This document shows, in pieces, positions 45,917 through 56,613 of a stretch of 64,000 bases of DNA. Under the pieces are notes generated by a model, which saw nothing but the letters and a program-made list of their open reading frames with translations, did not search any database and was not told the origin of the DNA. The stretch lies in contig JAJGBQ010000001.1 in NCBI GenBank assembly GCA_022457065.1, positions 6,076,001-6,140,000 on the forward strand. Reading direction: 5' to 3'. The translations under genes were made by a program, and so were the position numbers. This DNA is from Curvularia sp. ZM96. Its lineage: Eukaryota > Ascomycota > Dothideomycetes > Pleosporales > Pleosporaceae. Numbering within the stretch: position 1 is the stretch's first letter; every line of letters begins with the position of its first letter.

Positions 45917-46703
45917 TTTGGATTGTGTTTTTTTCTTCTTCTTCGCGAGGAATAGCTGTGGATGGCAATGAGGTTGCAATTTGACTTTTGGAATTGAGTC
46001 CTGTGTGTACTGTTTTGGCAATGCATAGTCGTCATATATATATACAATCGACTTCCTGACTTGTTTCCTCTTGTAGTACTTCTCTCCATCATCTCAACTG
46101 TATGTAATATGTCAGCAGTATAGGTGCTTTCTAATCTCTACACTTGACCAACCTTGATACTTCTAGTAAATAAATCCCAATGTCGTGCGATACTTGAGTA
46201 TTGGGTACCAGGAGCGCAGGCACTAAACCTCATGCGGAAAGAGGCTCAGGATTGGGTGCATAATGGGGCGGTGTTGCTTGGTCTGTGATTTGTCAAAAGT
46301 TCATGCATGCTTAGCTAACCTTGGGTTGCTTGGTAACTTTATCCGCATGGCTTGGCTTCACAGGATTTGTCACACAAGATTGCTCATCACAGTCAATGCA
46401 GGACGGATAGATAGCGGAAAAGTGTGCATAACGTCGATTCAAAGAAGGCGCTGACGTGTTCTATATACATCCGACTCCTCTAGTCACATCTAATAAAAAA
46501 ATCCATAGTTTCCCTAAAAGTCGATACAAAGTAAAAAGGGGTATATCTCCTCGGAAAGTTTTTTGAACACCATGCAAGTGGTACTCCCAAAAAGAAAGCG
46601 TCTTGGCGCCATTAGACAAGGAAAATGCAGTCCAACCGTTCGCTCGTCTGACGCCGTATGATGCAAAGAGACAAAAGAAATCGTGTGGAGTAGAGAATCA
46701 TGC
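45917..46703. other. Intergenic region between SDR and PH-domain gene
   Basis: No gene was seen. It includes an alternating TATATA run at about 46033-46042 likely to serve as the SDR gene's TATA element. Confidence 0.45.
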
Positions 46704-48311
46704 TCAAATCAGCAGTCCGACGCCCAGGTTGAGGGGGTTGAGACTGGCCTCCCGGCTCTCGACGCTAGGCCGTCTCTTGCCCATTGCCTCGAGCTGGCGT
46801 GCTGCGTCTGCCGTGACTTGTGTCTTTCCAGTCGGGGATGGAGGGCCTGACTGTCCGGTTTCGTCGGTGTTTGACTTTGAGTTGATAGGGGCGAGGTCTT
46901 CGCCAAATGTAATCGATGTGATGGAATCGTCACTGATGCCGCGAACGGGCGAACTAGGCCTTTCTGGAACGACGGTGACCGGAGCTACTTCTTCTGTAAC
47001 CACGGTAGGCGGCTCCTGGCTAGTACTGACATGGGATCCACGCCTGGTCTTGGGGAAGCCATGTGCGTCGTAGCGAGGTGGGTGCGTTGCATAGTCGACG
47101 AGCATGTGGGCCTTTATGCTGATACGGAACCGCTGCCCCTTGCCGAATACTACGTCACTTACCCGTGGTGATGAGGCAAGGAGGACAGGCGCACAACGGC
47201 GGCGGTATCGCATGATTTGAGCTGGCGTAGGTGTTACTGGGGCCATTGACTTGTGATCAGACGAAGACTGGCCGTCAGGTCGCTCCTCGTCGGCTTGGTC
47301 GTGACCTTGGGAAGATGGACGGTCTGCGGCCTCTCTGGTAGGAAAGCGAACATCTTCGGGGTCAAATTCGTCAAGCTCTGCGTCGGCCGGGGGAGGGGGA
47401 GAGGGGCGGCTAGCGCTTTGTTCACGGGTTCCTGCCAGGTTCGGGTAGAGTTGGCGCATAATCTGCTCTTGTTCTGCAATGAGGCGTCGACCGGCTTCCA
47501 TGTTGGAGAGGCCCTCGAGGTTGTCTCCAAATTGGGCAGCGTCTAGAACTCGCTGTCTGCGGCTCCTTCGGGGCAAACTCCGGTAGCGAGGCTCGCTACG
47601 GTCTTCGAGCGGCGAGCTAATGTCGATTGCGGCGCAGAGAGACTCTATCCAATCAAGCATGCTCTCCTCGGACGCGGGACACAGCAGGAATTGCTCAAAC
47701 TCGAGGCGGAGTCGGATGGGGTGCTCCCTTACGGGCTCAAATAGCTGGGGGTCCGACTCGTATAGTTTGGCTCTGGCTGCAACGGGTACGAGATGGACAA
47801 AGGGAGACTTTGGGATCAGCGGCGAGCGCTTGACATCCGAGGCGACGCCCACTTCGGCGTGCTGTAGCGAAAAGGACTTCAATAAGCGTCCTGGAGAAGC
47901 CGTCTTGGACTTGCTGAGGAGATGGGGGTTCTTGATGCGGTACAGGTTCAATTGGGTGCCTCGGAGGACGGCATAGACGTCGCTCCATTCGCGGTGGCCG
48001 GAGACCTGGAAAGGCGAGGAAAGCTCGTGCTTGAGGCCTACAATGCCTTCCATCTCGACGGTGCACGTGTAGGGCGGGGGCAGCTGCATCTGGCGGACGG
48101 CCTCTTTTTCTGCTCTTGCTCTCTCATCTAGCCGTTTGCGGGTCTTGGGGTCCATGGCACAGGCATAGGATGGCGGCGAGCCCAGAGGGAGCTGGGCGTG
48201 GGTATGGTATGTGTTGTGGTAGCCATAGGTTGCAGCTGAGCCGGAGGAGTTGGCCGAGCGCGTCCTGGAGGAGCGACTGCGCGACATGGTGTCGGGGGCA
48301 GAGTGGTCCAT
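46704..48311 (-). CDS. PH domain protein
   Basis: A single-exon gene of 535 aa. A Ser/Arg-rich N-terminus (1-50) and a short charged helix (about 55-72) precede a PH domain at about 80-230: EMEGIVGLKHELSSPF, then REWSDVYAVLRGTQLNLYRIK, closing with EESMLDWIESLCAAID, the typical C-terminal helix with its conserved Trp. The rest is low-complexity, rich in Pro, Ser and Glu, with RYRRRCAPVLLASSPR as a conserved island around residue 390. Such proteins bind phosphoinositides and usually sit at membranes; the specific role of this fungal family is not known to me. A conserved gene, outside the metabolic blocks. Confidence 0.83.
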   Translation of the reverse strand: MDHSAPDTMSRSRSSRTRSANSSGSAATYGYHNTYHTHAQLPLGSPPSYACAMDPKTRKRLDERARAEKEAVRQMQLPPPYTCTVEMEGIVGLKHELSSPFQVSGHREWSDVYAVLRGTQLNLYRIKNPHLLSKSKTASPGRLLKSFSLQHAEVGVASDVKRSPLIPKSPFVHLVPVAARAKLYESDPQLFEPVREHPIRLRLEFEQFLLCPASEESMLDWIESLCAAIDISSPLEDRSEPRYRSLPRRSRRQRVLDAAQFGDNLEGLSNMEAGRRLIAEQEQIMRQLYPNLAGTREQSASRPSPPPPADAELDEFDPEDVRFPTREAADRPSSQGHDQADEERPDGQSSSDHKSMAPVTPTPAQIMRYRRRCAPVLLASSPRVSDVVFGKGQRFRISIKAHMLVDYATHPPRYDAHGFPKTRRGSHVSTSQEPPTVVTEEVAPVTVVPERPSSPVRGISDDSITSITFGEDLAPINSKSNTDETGQSGPPSPTGKTQVTADAARQLEAMGKRRPSVESREASLNPLNLGVGLLI

Positions 48312-48641
48312 ACGAGGACGAGACGAAAGAAAGGCGAGGCGCGCAGCAGCGAAAGGTCAGGACGGGATTAAGAGAATGGGCCGCCCGTTGCCCGGCCAGG
48401 CGTGGCTTAGGGAGGGAGTCGTTTAGGCGCCACCGTCGGGCGCTGTGGATGGCACGAGGATGGATTTGTTTCTGGCCGTCTCAGCAGGCGTGGGAGAAGC
48501 AAGCAAGAAACAAAGCAGCGACCAGAGGCGGGCGGAGCGAGGACAGGACGGGCGGACAGCGGCGAGGAAGGCGCGGGCGTGTATATCGGTAGGCGCGACA
48601 GGGGTAGTGTGGTGTGGGCGTGAAATGAGCGACGCGGATGG

Positions 48642-48662
48642 GGCGTCTGGCGTCTGGCGTCT
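48642..48662. repeat. Three tandem copies of GGCGTCT
   Basis: A perfect 7-bp repeat in the GC-rich upstream region of the PH-domain gene. Confidence 0.7.
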
Positions 48663-51147
48663 GCGAGGACCGAGGAAAGGGCGACACAGCATCGCGCTGC
48701 CGACCGTCGACGCCTTCTTATCACCGTCGCCAGCGCAGTCTCTTCACCCATCCAGCCCTACACCACCTCGACACGGCCGCCGTGGGCGGGGCGCCCGTCG
48801 CATCCACATGCTCATCACTGGATGCCATCAGCTGCCCTGCAGGAGTTGGCTGGCCTCGCAGGGATGCCCGGACGGCGAGACTACGGAGTACGACAGACGA
48901 CGACAGCGTTCCAGATCTCGCTTGCCAGGCCCACCGCACCCGCTATGCCGCCCGTCCCTGTCCCTCGTCGTGCCCGTCTCTTGGATCGCCTTGGGTTGCG
49001 GACTCCCTACACCTGCCTGTCTGGAACGGCAGCTGGAACACGCTCCGCCCGCTGGTTATCAGCCTGGCTGCTCACCATTACGCCTGCGGCTGAGTCAGGC
49101 GCCCATAGCGCTGCCATCGGCCTTGCTCCTGGGCTCGAAACACCGCCCGGCCATTTGGCTCGCCGCTATTGACTCTCTCTGTACAAACTTGTCCCAGCCG
49201 GGGCTCGTTGCGTACCAAAGCGTCTGTCCGGCCATCACGACACCCCTCTCCCAACCCGCGTCCTGGGCCCATTTTCTCCCTGCAGACTGGCATTCGCTCT
49301 TACGATTGCTTCACCTACCCCGCGTCAGATGACACGCCTGGCACACGCATACATACGTGCGTGTCTGCAGCCAACTACATCAGCTCGGTGTCATCGCCCC
49401 TTGCTCAGCGTGACTGGCGCCATGCTCGTCTACATGCTTCCTCGTGCGCTGCATTCCTGTCGGCAGTGCATTGGGTAAACTGCTAAAAGCAGTGTAAGCC
49501 GGCTCCCCCTCACCAATAGGCCCCGACATCAACACTGCCAGTCGCCAGCCATGTGGTGACGCTGCCAGGTGACGCTGCGTCGACGCATGCCACATGCTGC
49601 ATCGAGCGGTTCAGAGAAACGGTGCACGGCTCGTTTTGGATTCAAAAAGGAATCCATCCTCGATCCAGCCCGCCTGCGAATTCCTTGACCCGTCTGTGCC
49701 AGACATGCTGGTCTCGACCCATCACGCGAGGCGCACACATGGCCAATTGCATATCCCTTGGGTGAATCAACCGCTGTCCAGCCATTAGCGCTCCCCGCTT
49801 TTGCTGCCGTTGCCGCTCTTGTCTCGGCGCTGCGCCTCTGATCCTGCCATACCTACGCTTGAGACAGTACACGCCAGCTGCAACGTACACGTACACACCC
49901 ACACATCAGCTCAGCACAACTCAAACACTGCTACTAAACAGAGTCAACCTCATCGTCAGCGTCAGTCTGGCCTTGTTCACTACCCTCATGGTACCAAGTA
50001 TTCAAGGACTAGTCGTGCGCCAAAAACGCCCAATAAACTATAGCAAAAAGGCCCTATTCCTGACGGTGAATCATCGGCACAGTATACCAACCGCATCACG
50101 TTCTTCTAAGCTGCTACGTACATACACCTAGATCAAGATTGCAGCTGAACTTTGTACCAATACCACTGTTCGCCTGCCGCTCAGTGCACCGAAATAGTGG
50201 GAACAAAACTGTACACACCAACCACGACAAAATGCCCTTTCAGTCCTTGAAGACATGAGACAAACACGAGTACATCTAGATGAATTTGAAAATTCTACTA
50301 CATGATAGGTATACTGTTATGGTGATTCGACTGTAAGTTGTGCAGTTTTGGTGGGGCGGTTTGATCCGACTATCTTGGTACATCAAGAGCTGCAATTGTC
50401 CAAGGGCCGTGCACCTACCGCTCCCAACAGTTAGCATCTTATCAAAGTCTCGACGCACCGATCCGGTTCCACCTCAACAGAAAATCGCATGTCCGCCTGG
50501 CCCGGTGGATATCGCAAAGTGGAAACCGCTCAAACACAAAGAACCTGCATATCTATAGACCCACATGGCGAGCCGCAACGACCCAAATATATTCCACTGT
50601 TCCTGCAGCTAGCCACCAACTGGTCGGCCGAGTCACACCACGTCGCCTCACACTCTGAATTTTTGCAGATCAGCAGTACGTTTGAGTATTGCACGCAACG
50701 GATTGGCCTTTCTGCGCTGTGCCCACCAAACAGCTCAGAAAAAATCCGCTCAGTGAAAGGAATTGCCCCTACCCCACTCACCAGACTCAGCGGCACATGT
50801 CGCGACAAAGTAAAATTTGGATTGCATGGTTCCGGGACGGTGATCTACAGCAATCGGAGCAACGGTCACCTGTACCACGCGTGAACAGGCAAATTTGAGG
50901 AAGCCTGGTTGATCAGCACGAAGTACTTTTATCAGAACAACATGCGTCCGCGTCCCTCTGGTGCCACCCTCGGTCCTTCTTACACCCGAAAAAAGCAATC
51001 ACTCAACATCTTTCCCAAATGCAAAGCTCGCGACCAAACTTGTTTTCAGCCGGATGTGGTATTTGTACTAGCTCACTATTATCCATTCTACTGCAGCAGT
51101 TCAGCATGACACTCTCATCGCCCCGATGCTTAGACATAGGTCCCATC

Positions 51148-51186
51148 CAAAAGCATTCATCAAAAGCATTCATCAAAAGCATTCAT
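51148..51186. repeat. Three tandem copies of a 13-mer
   Basis: CAAAAGCATTCAT repeated three times without change, about 530 bp before the O-methyltransferase ATG. Confidence 0.8.
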
Positions 51187-51714
51187 GGAAACCCCCACCG
51201 ACGTGTATACAACCACTGCTTTTTCGTCTTTTCAAAAGCACTGCACCAGTGATGAGCATGGAGACAAGAATAGCTGACGATTTCGCTAATCGACCATCTA
51301 TGTTTTTGACGTGCACGCGCCACAACAAAGCACCTTTTATTTCCTTCGCCCACCACAAAAAAACATTCCCAAAATGATCTAGACAGCCAAACAAGACCAA
51401 AAAGAAAGATCATGTCATCACCTCCACCAACAATGACAACTACCTGCATTCGGGGTTTCAGAAAAGCAAAGCCGAGTCTCAACCAGGTTGCCAACCATCT
51501 TGCCTTACAGCTACGCTATAGTTACCCAAGATCTTCTTGCGTCGGCCACCGATTCTCCTGTGACCACCACTGGCTGTAATGCACCGACCAAAGCAATGAT
51601 GATGGACACCTGCATCAGCTCTGTTGCGTCCTTTTGCGTCACCATACCGCTTCTGATAGCGAGCAATATATATTTCTAATCTTCGCTGTATGGTCATATT
51701 CTGGCACAGAAATC

Positions 51715-53032
51715 ATGACCACCATGGCCGCTATATCATTCCCTTCTGAACACTCCAATGTCAACTTTGACGAGGATCTCGCAGCCGACAATTTCCTCGA
51801 GTCCCTTGAATCCCTCGCTGCGGGAAACATTCCCAACTGCCTGCGCAGCAATGACGAAAAACGCCGCAGATGCCTCGAGGCGATGAGGATGGCTTCCCTT
51901 AGGCTCGAAAAGCCTTGGGACACTATGCAACGGCTGGTGTTCTGTACACTGCCGCCTAACATAGTACAGGTCGGTATCGATTTGGGGCTGTGGAGGCTAC
52001 TTGATAGCCGCAATGGTGCGGCAATGAGCGTGAGTGAGCTGGCTGCCGAATTGGGCGCCGAGAAGGCCCTGTTGGTGCGACTGTTGCGGTACGCTGCAAC
52101 GCAGTGGATGGTAGAGCAAGTCGACGTCGAGCTGTACCGGGCAACGACTCTCACGCACCATCTTTCCATGTCAGGAATTGAGTCGGTGACATTTCATGTG
52201 TGAGTAGTTCTGGAAAGTTTTCTTTGCCCGCCATGTCTAATTTTCTAGGACTGAGAGGAACATCGCACTGTACAACGCGATACCAAAGTGGTTGGCCGAA
52301 AATTCATACAAACAGCCTCAGGACAACAAAAACCTCCCGTTCAATCTGAGTAAGAACACCGACATGCATTTCTTCGAATGGCTATCGCAGCGGCCGCGAC
52401 ATCAACATGCCTTCAACGAATACATGTCTTTCCAGCGTGTGGGGCAACAAAGTTGGCTAGATGTGTTCCCCTTTGAAAAGTACGTGCCCGACTTCGGTAC
52501 CAGCAACAAGCAGCGAATCGTTTTTGTGGACGTTGGCGGCGGCTACGGACACCAGTGCAGGGAGGCATTGAAGAGATTCTCCTGGCTGCAGGGGCGTATT
52601 GTGCTGCAAGACACCCATGGCGCCGCCATTGACTCTGCCAAGGACATTCGTGGCCTAAAGGTTGTTCACCACGACTTCACCAAGCCCCAGCCTGTCAAAG
52701 GGGCACACATCTACTACCTGCGCAACATCTTGCATGATTGGCCCGACCATGCTTGTCACAACATCCTCTCATTACTCAAAGACGCTCTCGCTCCCGACTC
52801 GGTTATCCTGGTAGACGAACTGGTCCTCCGGGATGACAGTACCCATTGGTATGGAGCCTGTCAGGATATGCTTATGATGGCCAACTATGGAGCGCGAGAG
52901 AGGTCACTAGCCGAGTGGGATTGCATCCTTGACAAAGTTGGGTTGGAACGCAAGGACTTTGTGACTTATGGTACACATGGAGATGGTGTTCAGGTGATTG
53001 GGCCTCGCGGACCAACTTCGGAGAAGTTGTGA
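51715..53032 (+). CDS. O-methyltransferase (SAM-dependent, AflP/plant COMT-like)
   Basis: Transfers a methyl group from S-adenosylmethionine to a hydroxyl of an aromatic or polyketide-type substrate. Exons 51715-52199 and 52249-53032, 1269 nt, 422 aa. A helical dimerisation domain with a winged-helix segment (about 75-160, LVRLLRYAATQWMVEQ) precedes the catalytic domain. SAM motif I is VFVDVGGGYGHQC (253-265) and the catalytic base is His324 in RNILHDWPDHAC. The substrate-binding region with MLMMANYGARERSLAEW closes the protein. The length is normal for fungal PF00891 proteins. A second ATG nine bases downstream (51724) is an alternative start. First gene of the right metabolic block. Confidence 0.91.
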
Positions 53033-53724
53033 TTATGAACTTTTACGAGTCGTTCAATAACAATGCAGAGCGCAAAGAATGTTCTGTTCCTAGATTGGAA
53101 GGCTTGCCGGGTTTATGACTACGGGCTATGGGATAAAGAACAGCAATACATGCCCCAATCTTCCCACATTTCAAAGCGCCTCTACCTTTATGGACCTTCA
53201 TTTAACTCAAGTTTTGAGCATGTGATTTCCAATCAAGTCCTAAATCCCGGTAAATCTGCTATCCATGATAAACAGCTATACATGAGTTTTCTTCTATAAA
53301 CTTGAAAGGGCGTTTTCACTCCACATAGGTGATATTTCTACATCACGTGATCTTAAGAGCAAGCCCTCCCTTTGAGACAACAGATACAACAGAAAATACT
53401 GATTTTGGACCAACAACTTCGGCGCATTCCCCGCAAGAGTAAACTTAATCGATGACTCGCAGTAGACCACGATCATACCACGCGAAGTTTGTGCCGAGCA
53501 AAATGACGTGCGTCGGTGCATTTTGCAATACCCTGGACCCCGACTTGGCGAATCGGTCCGCAACCCTCGACTAGCCCAGACATGAGGCTTTGTAGGGAGA
53601 ATCCAGACTCAAGATTAGACTAATAAGTGCTTGGATTCTCGTTTGTCCTGCAATTGCAATTCATATCTTGTACAAACAAACTAGAAGCGTTCAAGTCGTA
53701 CGCTGATTTCTCGTTGTCAAAATA
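53033..53724. other. Intergenic region between O-methyltransferase and dioxygenase 2
   Basis: No gene was seen. It serves as 3' flank and promoter. Confidence 0.5.
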
Positions 53725-55091
53725 ATGGCGAACAATTTCAAGATTGAGCCTCTGAAGCATCCCGAAGGGAAGAAATGCAAGGTAAGAATTGGGTCCACGT
53801 ATCAAAACCATTCTTGTCGTTCCCCACTCACATTGCTCCGCTTAGTTTGGGGCCGTCGTCACGGGTCTCGACCTGAACAACTTCACAGAAGAAACAGTGG
53901 CACAGTTGCGCAAAGCTACCTGGGAGCACAAACTTCTTGTCATTAAAGGCCAACATGACCTTGTGCCGAAGCGTGGCTGGGAATTGCTGCAACAGCTCGA
54001 CCCAGATTCCAAAAAGATAGACAACGAAACGTTCGCCCGTGCGTTTTACCCCAATGGCGCGTTAGTGGTAAGTCCGAAGAGGAAGAAATCCAGAGAGGCA
54101 AGCTCTAGTGGATAGCTAATGTTATCTTAGCCTAGTATCCGCTATGTCGAAGTTCCTGATGCCGGCGCCTTCGTGTTCATTGGCAAAGGTCCCCAAGATG
54201 ACCCGCGCTACGGCAAGCCGGGCTTGAACATGGGCGATAGCAACTTCAACCAGTACTACAGCAAGCCGCTCGCGGATGCAGACTTTGAGGCCGGACGCAC
54301 CCGCTTTCACTGGTGGCACACAGACGGAACGTATTTCCAGTACGATCCTCCGACCTTCACCATGCTCCGGCCGATCAAGTTCCCCACCCAAGGCAAAGAA
54401 ACCCAGACTGTAGAGTGGGCCGACGACTCTGGCCTCACCATGCAAGTAAAGCCTGGACGCACAGCCTATGTAGATGTTGAACAATTGTATGACATGTTGA
54501 GCGACGAGGAAAAGAAGACAGTCGACCACAGCTGGGTCGAGTACATGTACTGGCCCTACGAGTGGATCAAAGGCTGCCGCGGCGCTCCCAACGGTCTGGG
54601 AGTCGCGACCGAGGGCAAGGAAGTTCCAGAAGAGGAGATGGCCAAGATTGAAGAAATGAACAAGGACTGGCAAAAGAGAGTATGTTTTGCCCCCCACACC
54701 AAAGCTCAGTCGTCTTCTTCCTGCCACTAACACGCATCTGCAGCATCCAATGGTCTGGATCAACCCCGTCACCGGCCGCCGCTCCTTCCAAGCCCAGCAT
54801 AACTGCGCTCGACGCCTCTTCCTCCGCAACAGTCCCACCGATACCCCCAAAGTCATCGACGACATAGGCGAAGTGCGCAAGTTCCTAGATAACATCCAGT
54901 CGAGGATCCTCAAGCCAGAGTATATCTGGGTAGGGCCCGATGAAGAGCAGGATTTGCTGCTATTCCAGAACTATGGCTTGTTTCATACAAAGATTGATTA
55001 TCCAGCGAGTTGGGGCGTGAGGACGGTGCATCAGGGTTGGTTGCCGGGGGGTAAGGGGCCGCAGGGGCCGGTGCCGATTCCAGAGAGTTAA
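53725..55091 (+). CDS. Fe(II)/2-oxoglutarate dioxygenase, TauD/TfdA family (2)
   Basis: Exons 53725-53781, 53846-54067, 54131-54679 and 54744-55091, 1176 nt, 391 aa. The N-terminal FGAVVTGLDL (20-29) and WEHKLLVIKGQ (45-55) are typical of the TauD/xanthine-dioxygenase branch. Iron ligands: His156 and Asp158 in FHWWHTDGTY and His357 in GLFHTKIDYPAS; the 2OG-binding Arg is probably Arg369 in WGVRTVHQG. It shares little with dioxygenase 1 beyond the fold and has no mitochondrial presequence, so the two are not recent duplicates. Next to the O-methyltransferase (same strand) and convergent with UbiA. Reaction on a pathway intermediate is inferred; a xanthine dioxygenase-like role is the alternative. 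Confidence 0.87.
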
Positions 55092-55596
55092 AGATTGTGA
55101 TGTTATGTAGCTACTCTGATTCAGACGTTTTTTTAGTCTAGTGATATCCGAAGCTCACAGATTGAGTCAAGACTTCCATGTTGCGTTATGATCGTCGGCT
55201 CAGAAATCCTCCGACTTTCAGCTGGACCCACAACTGGGTTTCTTTTGAGGCTTTGCATTGGTAAGTGAAGAGTGGCTTATCATGATCGATATTTTTTTGG
55301 AGTTGGTCCCCACTGCCTTTATCGGAGAGTTGAGCAAGGTACTCGGGTTTGTTTTGCAGTTGTACATCTCTCAACGCCTCTTCATAGCGCTGAATTTGCA
55401 ACTCCAAAAGTTATCCCAGTCTCATTGGCGGATGGCAGAAATACCGCTGCACCTTCTTCTTCCTCATCGAAGTAATATTCATTTCATTGCGTCAGACCAG
55501 AAACTATTCAAATACTCATGCTCTTGCATGTATTCTGACCAGATTCATCCTTCAAACATTCAAACCAGAGTTCATTCAGATCATTAAATCCCAAGT
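55092..55596. other. Intergenic region between convergent dioxygenase 2 and UbiA genes
   Basis: No gene was seen. Confidence 0.5.
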
Positions 55597-56613
55597 TTAC
55601 GACTTCGCCATCAACAACTCAGCCACCAAGCTTGTCAGCAAAACTCCACTCACCCACCACTGCCCATACACGAAAAAATCCCTGCATTTGCTCGGGTCCC
55701 ATACATTGAGCCGTACCAACATTGTTAGTGCGGCAACAGACGACACGGCCGCACCAACCAAGAACGGACCACGCATCAAACCACCCCAGGAAACGGCACC
55801 CCATAAAAAGGCAGCCATGGCAGCTGCAATGGACAGCAGAAACAACTTAGGGTAGCGGCGCACGCCAACTGCCAGTGAACCCACACCGATCTTGAGGTCG
55901 TCTTGAATATCCTGAAAAGCGTAGACAGTATCGTAAGTGATGTTGAACAAACTTTGACAAGCCCACATGGCAATCATGGCTTTTGTGCGGTCCTTGGCGC
56001 CAATCTCGGTCGCCAACCTAGTTTCACAAGGCCCATCCACGACGGCAGCATCGACCAAGAAGACAGCCCAGCCCACGCCGATGCCCAGACAGAGCTGCGG
56101 GAAGTTGCAGAACCGCTTCATGAAGGGGTATATGAGGGCGAGCACAGTTGTGAACAGGGCATGTTGACCAGCGCGAGCGGGTAGCGTAGCGTGATATAGG
56201 GCGTGACGAGCGACAGCAAGGACTAACGTTGTGGCGAGTGCGTCTGGTGTTGTGATGGCACCGCAGGCAAGCGGCCGCTTCTTGCAGCGTCCAACTTCGC
56301 GATCGAGATCTTGGTCGACAGTGTCATTCCAGGCGCAACCGAAACTCCGGAGGATCAGACCGTCGAGCAGGAATACGGCGCTGAGTTTGGCCCAGTCGGC
56401 CGCTGAGAGGGCATTTGGATTGCTCAGATTGACCGAGTAGAGGAAACCGACGAAGTAAGGGAAGTAGACGCCAAGGAGCCCCGCGGGCTTGCTGAAGCGC
56501 GTGAGCTCCAGGTAAGGTTTTAAGGAGAAAGGTTTAGATGAACGTTTAGGTCTTGACGAGATGGTGGAGAGGTGAACGGGCACTGTTTCGACGACAGTGT
56601 ATTGAGTCGACAT
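55597..56613 (-). CDS. UbiA-family membrane prenyltransferase
   Basis: Transfers an isoprenoid chain to an aromatic acceptor. Single exon, 338 aa. Both Asp-rich magnesium/diphosphate motifs are intact: NDTVDQDLD at 96-104 within RSFGCAWNDTVDQDLDREV, and YDTVYAFQDIQDD at 227-239. Six to nine hydrophobic helices are visible, for example FPYFVGFLY and LFTTVLALIYPFM. The protein starts MSTQYTVVETV without a mitochondrial presequence and is shorter than COQ2, which argues against the ubiquinone enzyme. It resembles the UbiA enzymes that prenylate phenolic polyketides in fungal meroterpenoid clusters. Its neighbours (O-methyltransferase, 2OG dioxygenase, BVMO) fit that role. Confidence 0.9.
   Translation of the reverse strand: MSTQYTVVETVPVHLSTISSRPKRSSKPFSLKPYLELTRFSKPAGLLGVYFPYFVGFLYSVNLSNPNALSAADWAKLSAVFLLDGLILRSFGCAWNDTVDQDLDREVGRCKKRPLACGAITTPDALATTLVLAVARHALYHATLPARAGQHALFTTVLALIYPFMKRFCNFPQLCLGIGVGWAVFLVDAAVVDGPCETRLATEIGAKDRTKAMIAMWACQSLFNITYDTVYAFQDIQDDLKIGVGSLAVGVRRYPKLFLLSIAAAMAAFLWGAVSWGGLMRGPFLVGAAVSSVAALTMLVRLNVWDPSKCRDFFVYGQWWVSGVLLTSLVAELLMAKS

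Larger units (their letters stand above)
48312..51714. other. Long intergenic region (3.4 kb)
   Basis: The left third is GC-rich and has open frames of up to 295 codons on both strands, an effect of composition; none resembles a family. It contains (GGCGTCT)3 at 48642-48662 and three perfect 13-mers at 51148-51186. The right end is the O-methyltransferase promoter, with a TATATATTT motif at about 51667-51675. Confidence 0.45.

Noticed and set aside
48445..49332. Open frame of 295 codons in GC-rich DNA
   Set aside because: Several frames on both strands are open at once because stop codons are rare at this composition; no protein family is resembled and it starts just upstream of the PH-domain gene on the opposite strand.
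55597..56613. UbiA gene as COQ2 of ubiquinone synthesis
   Set aside because: It has no mitochondrial presequence, is shorter, and stands among O-methyltransferase, dioxygenase and BVMO genes; not fully excluded.
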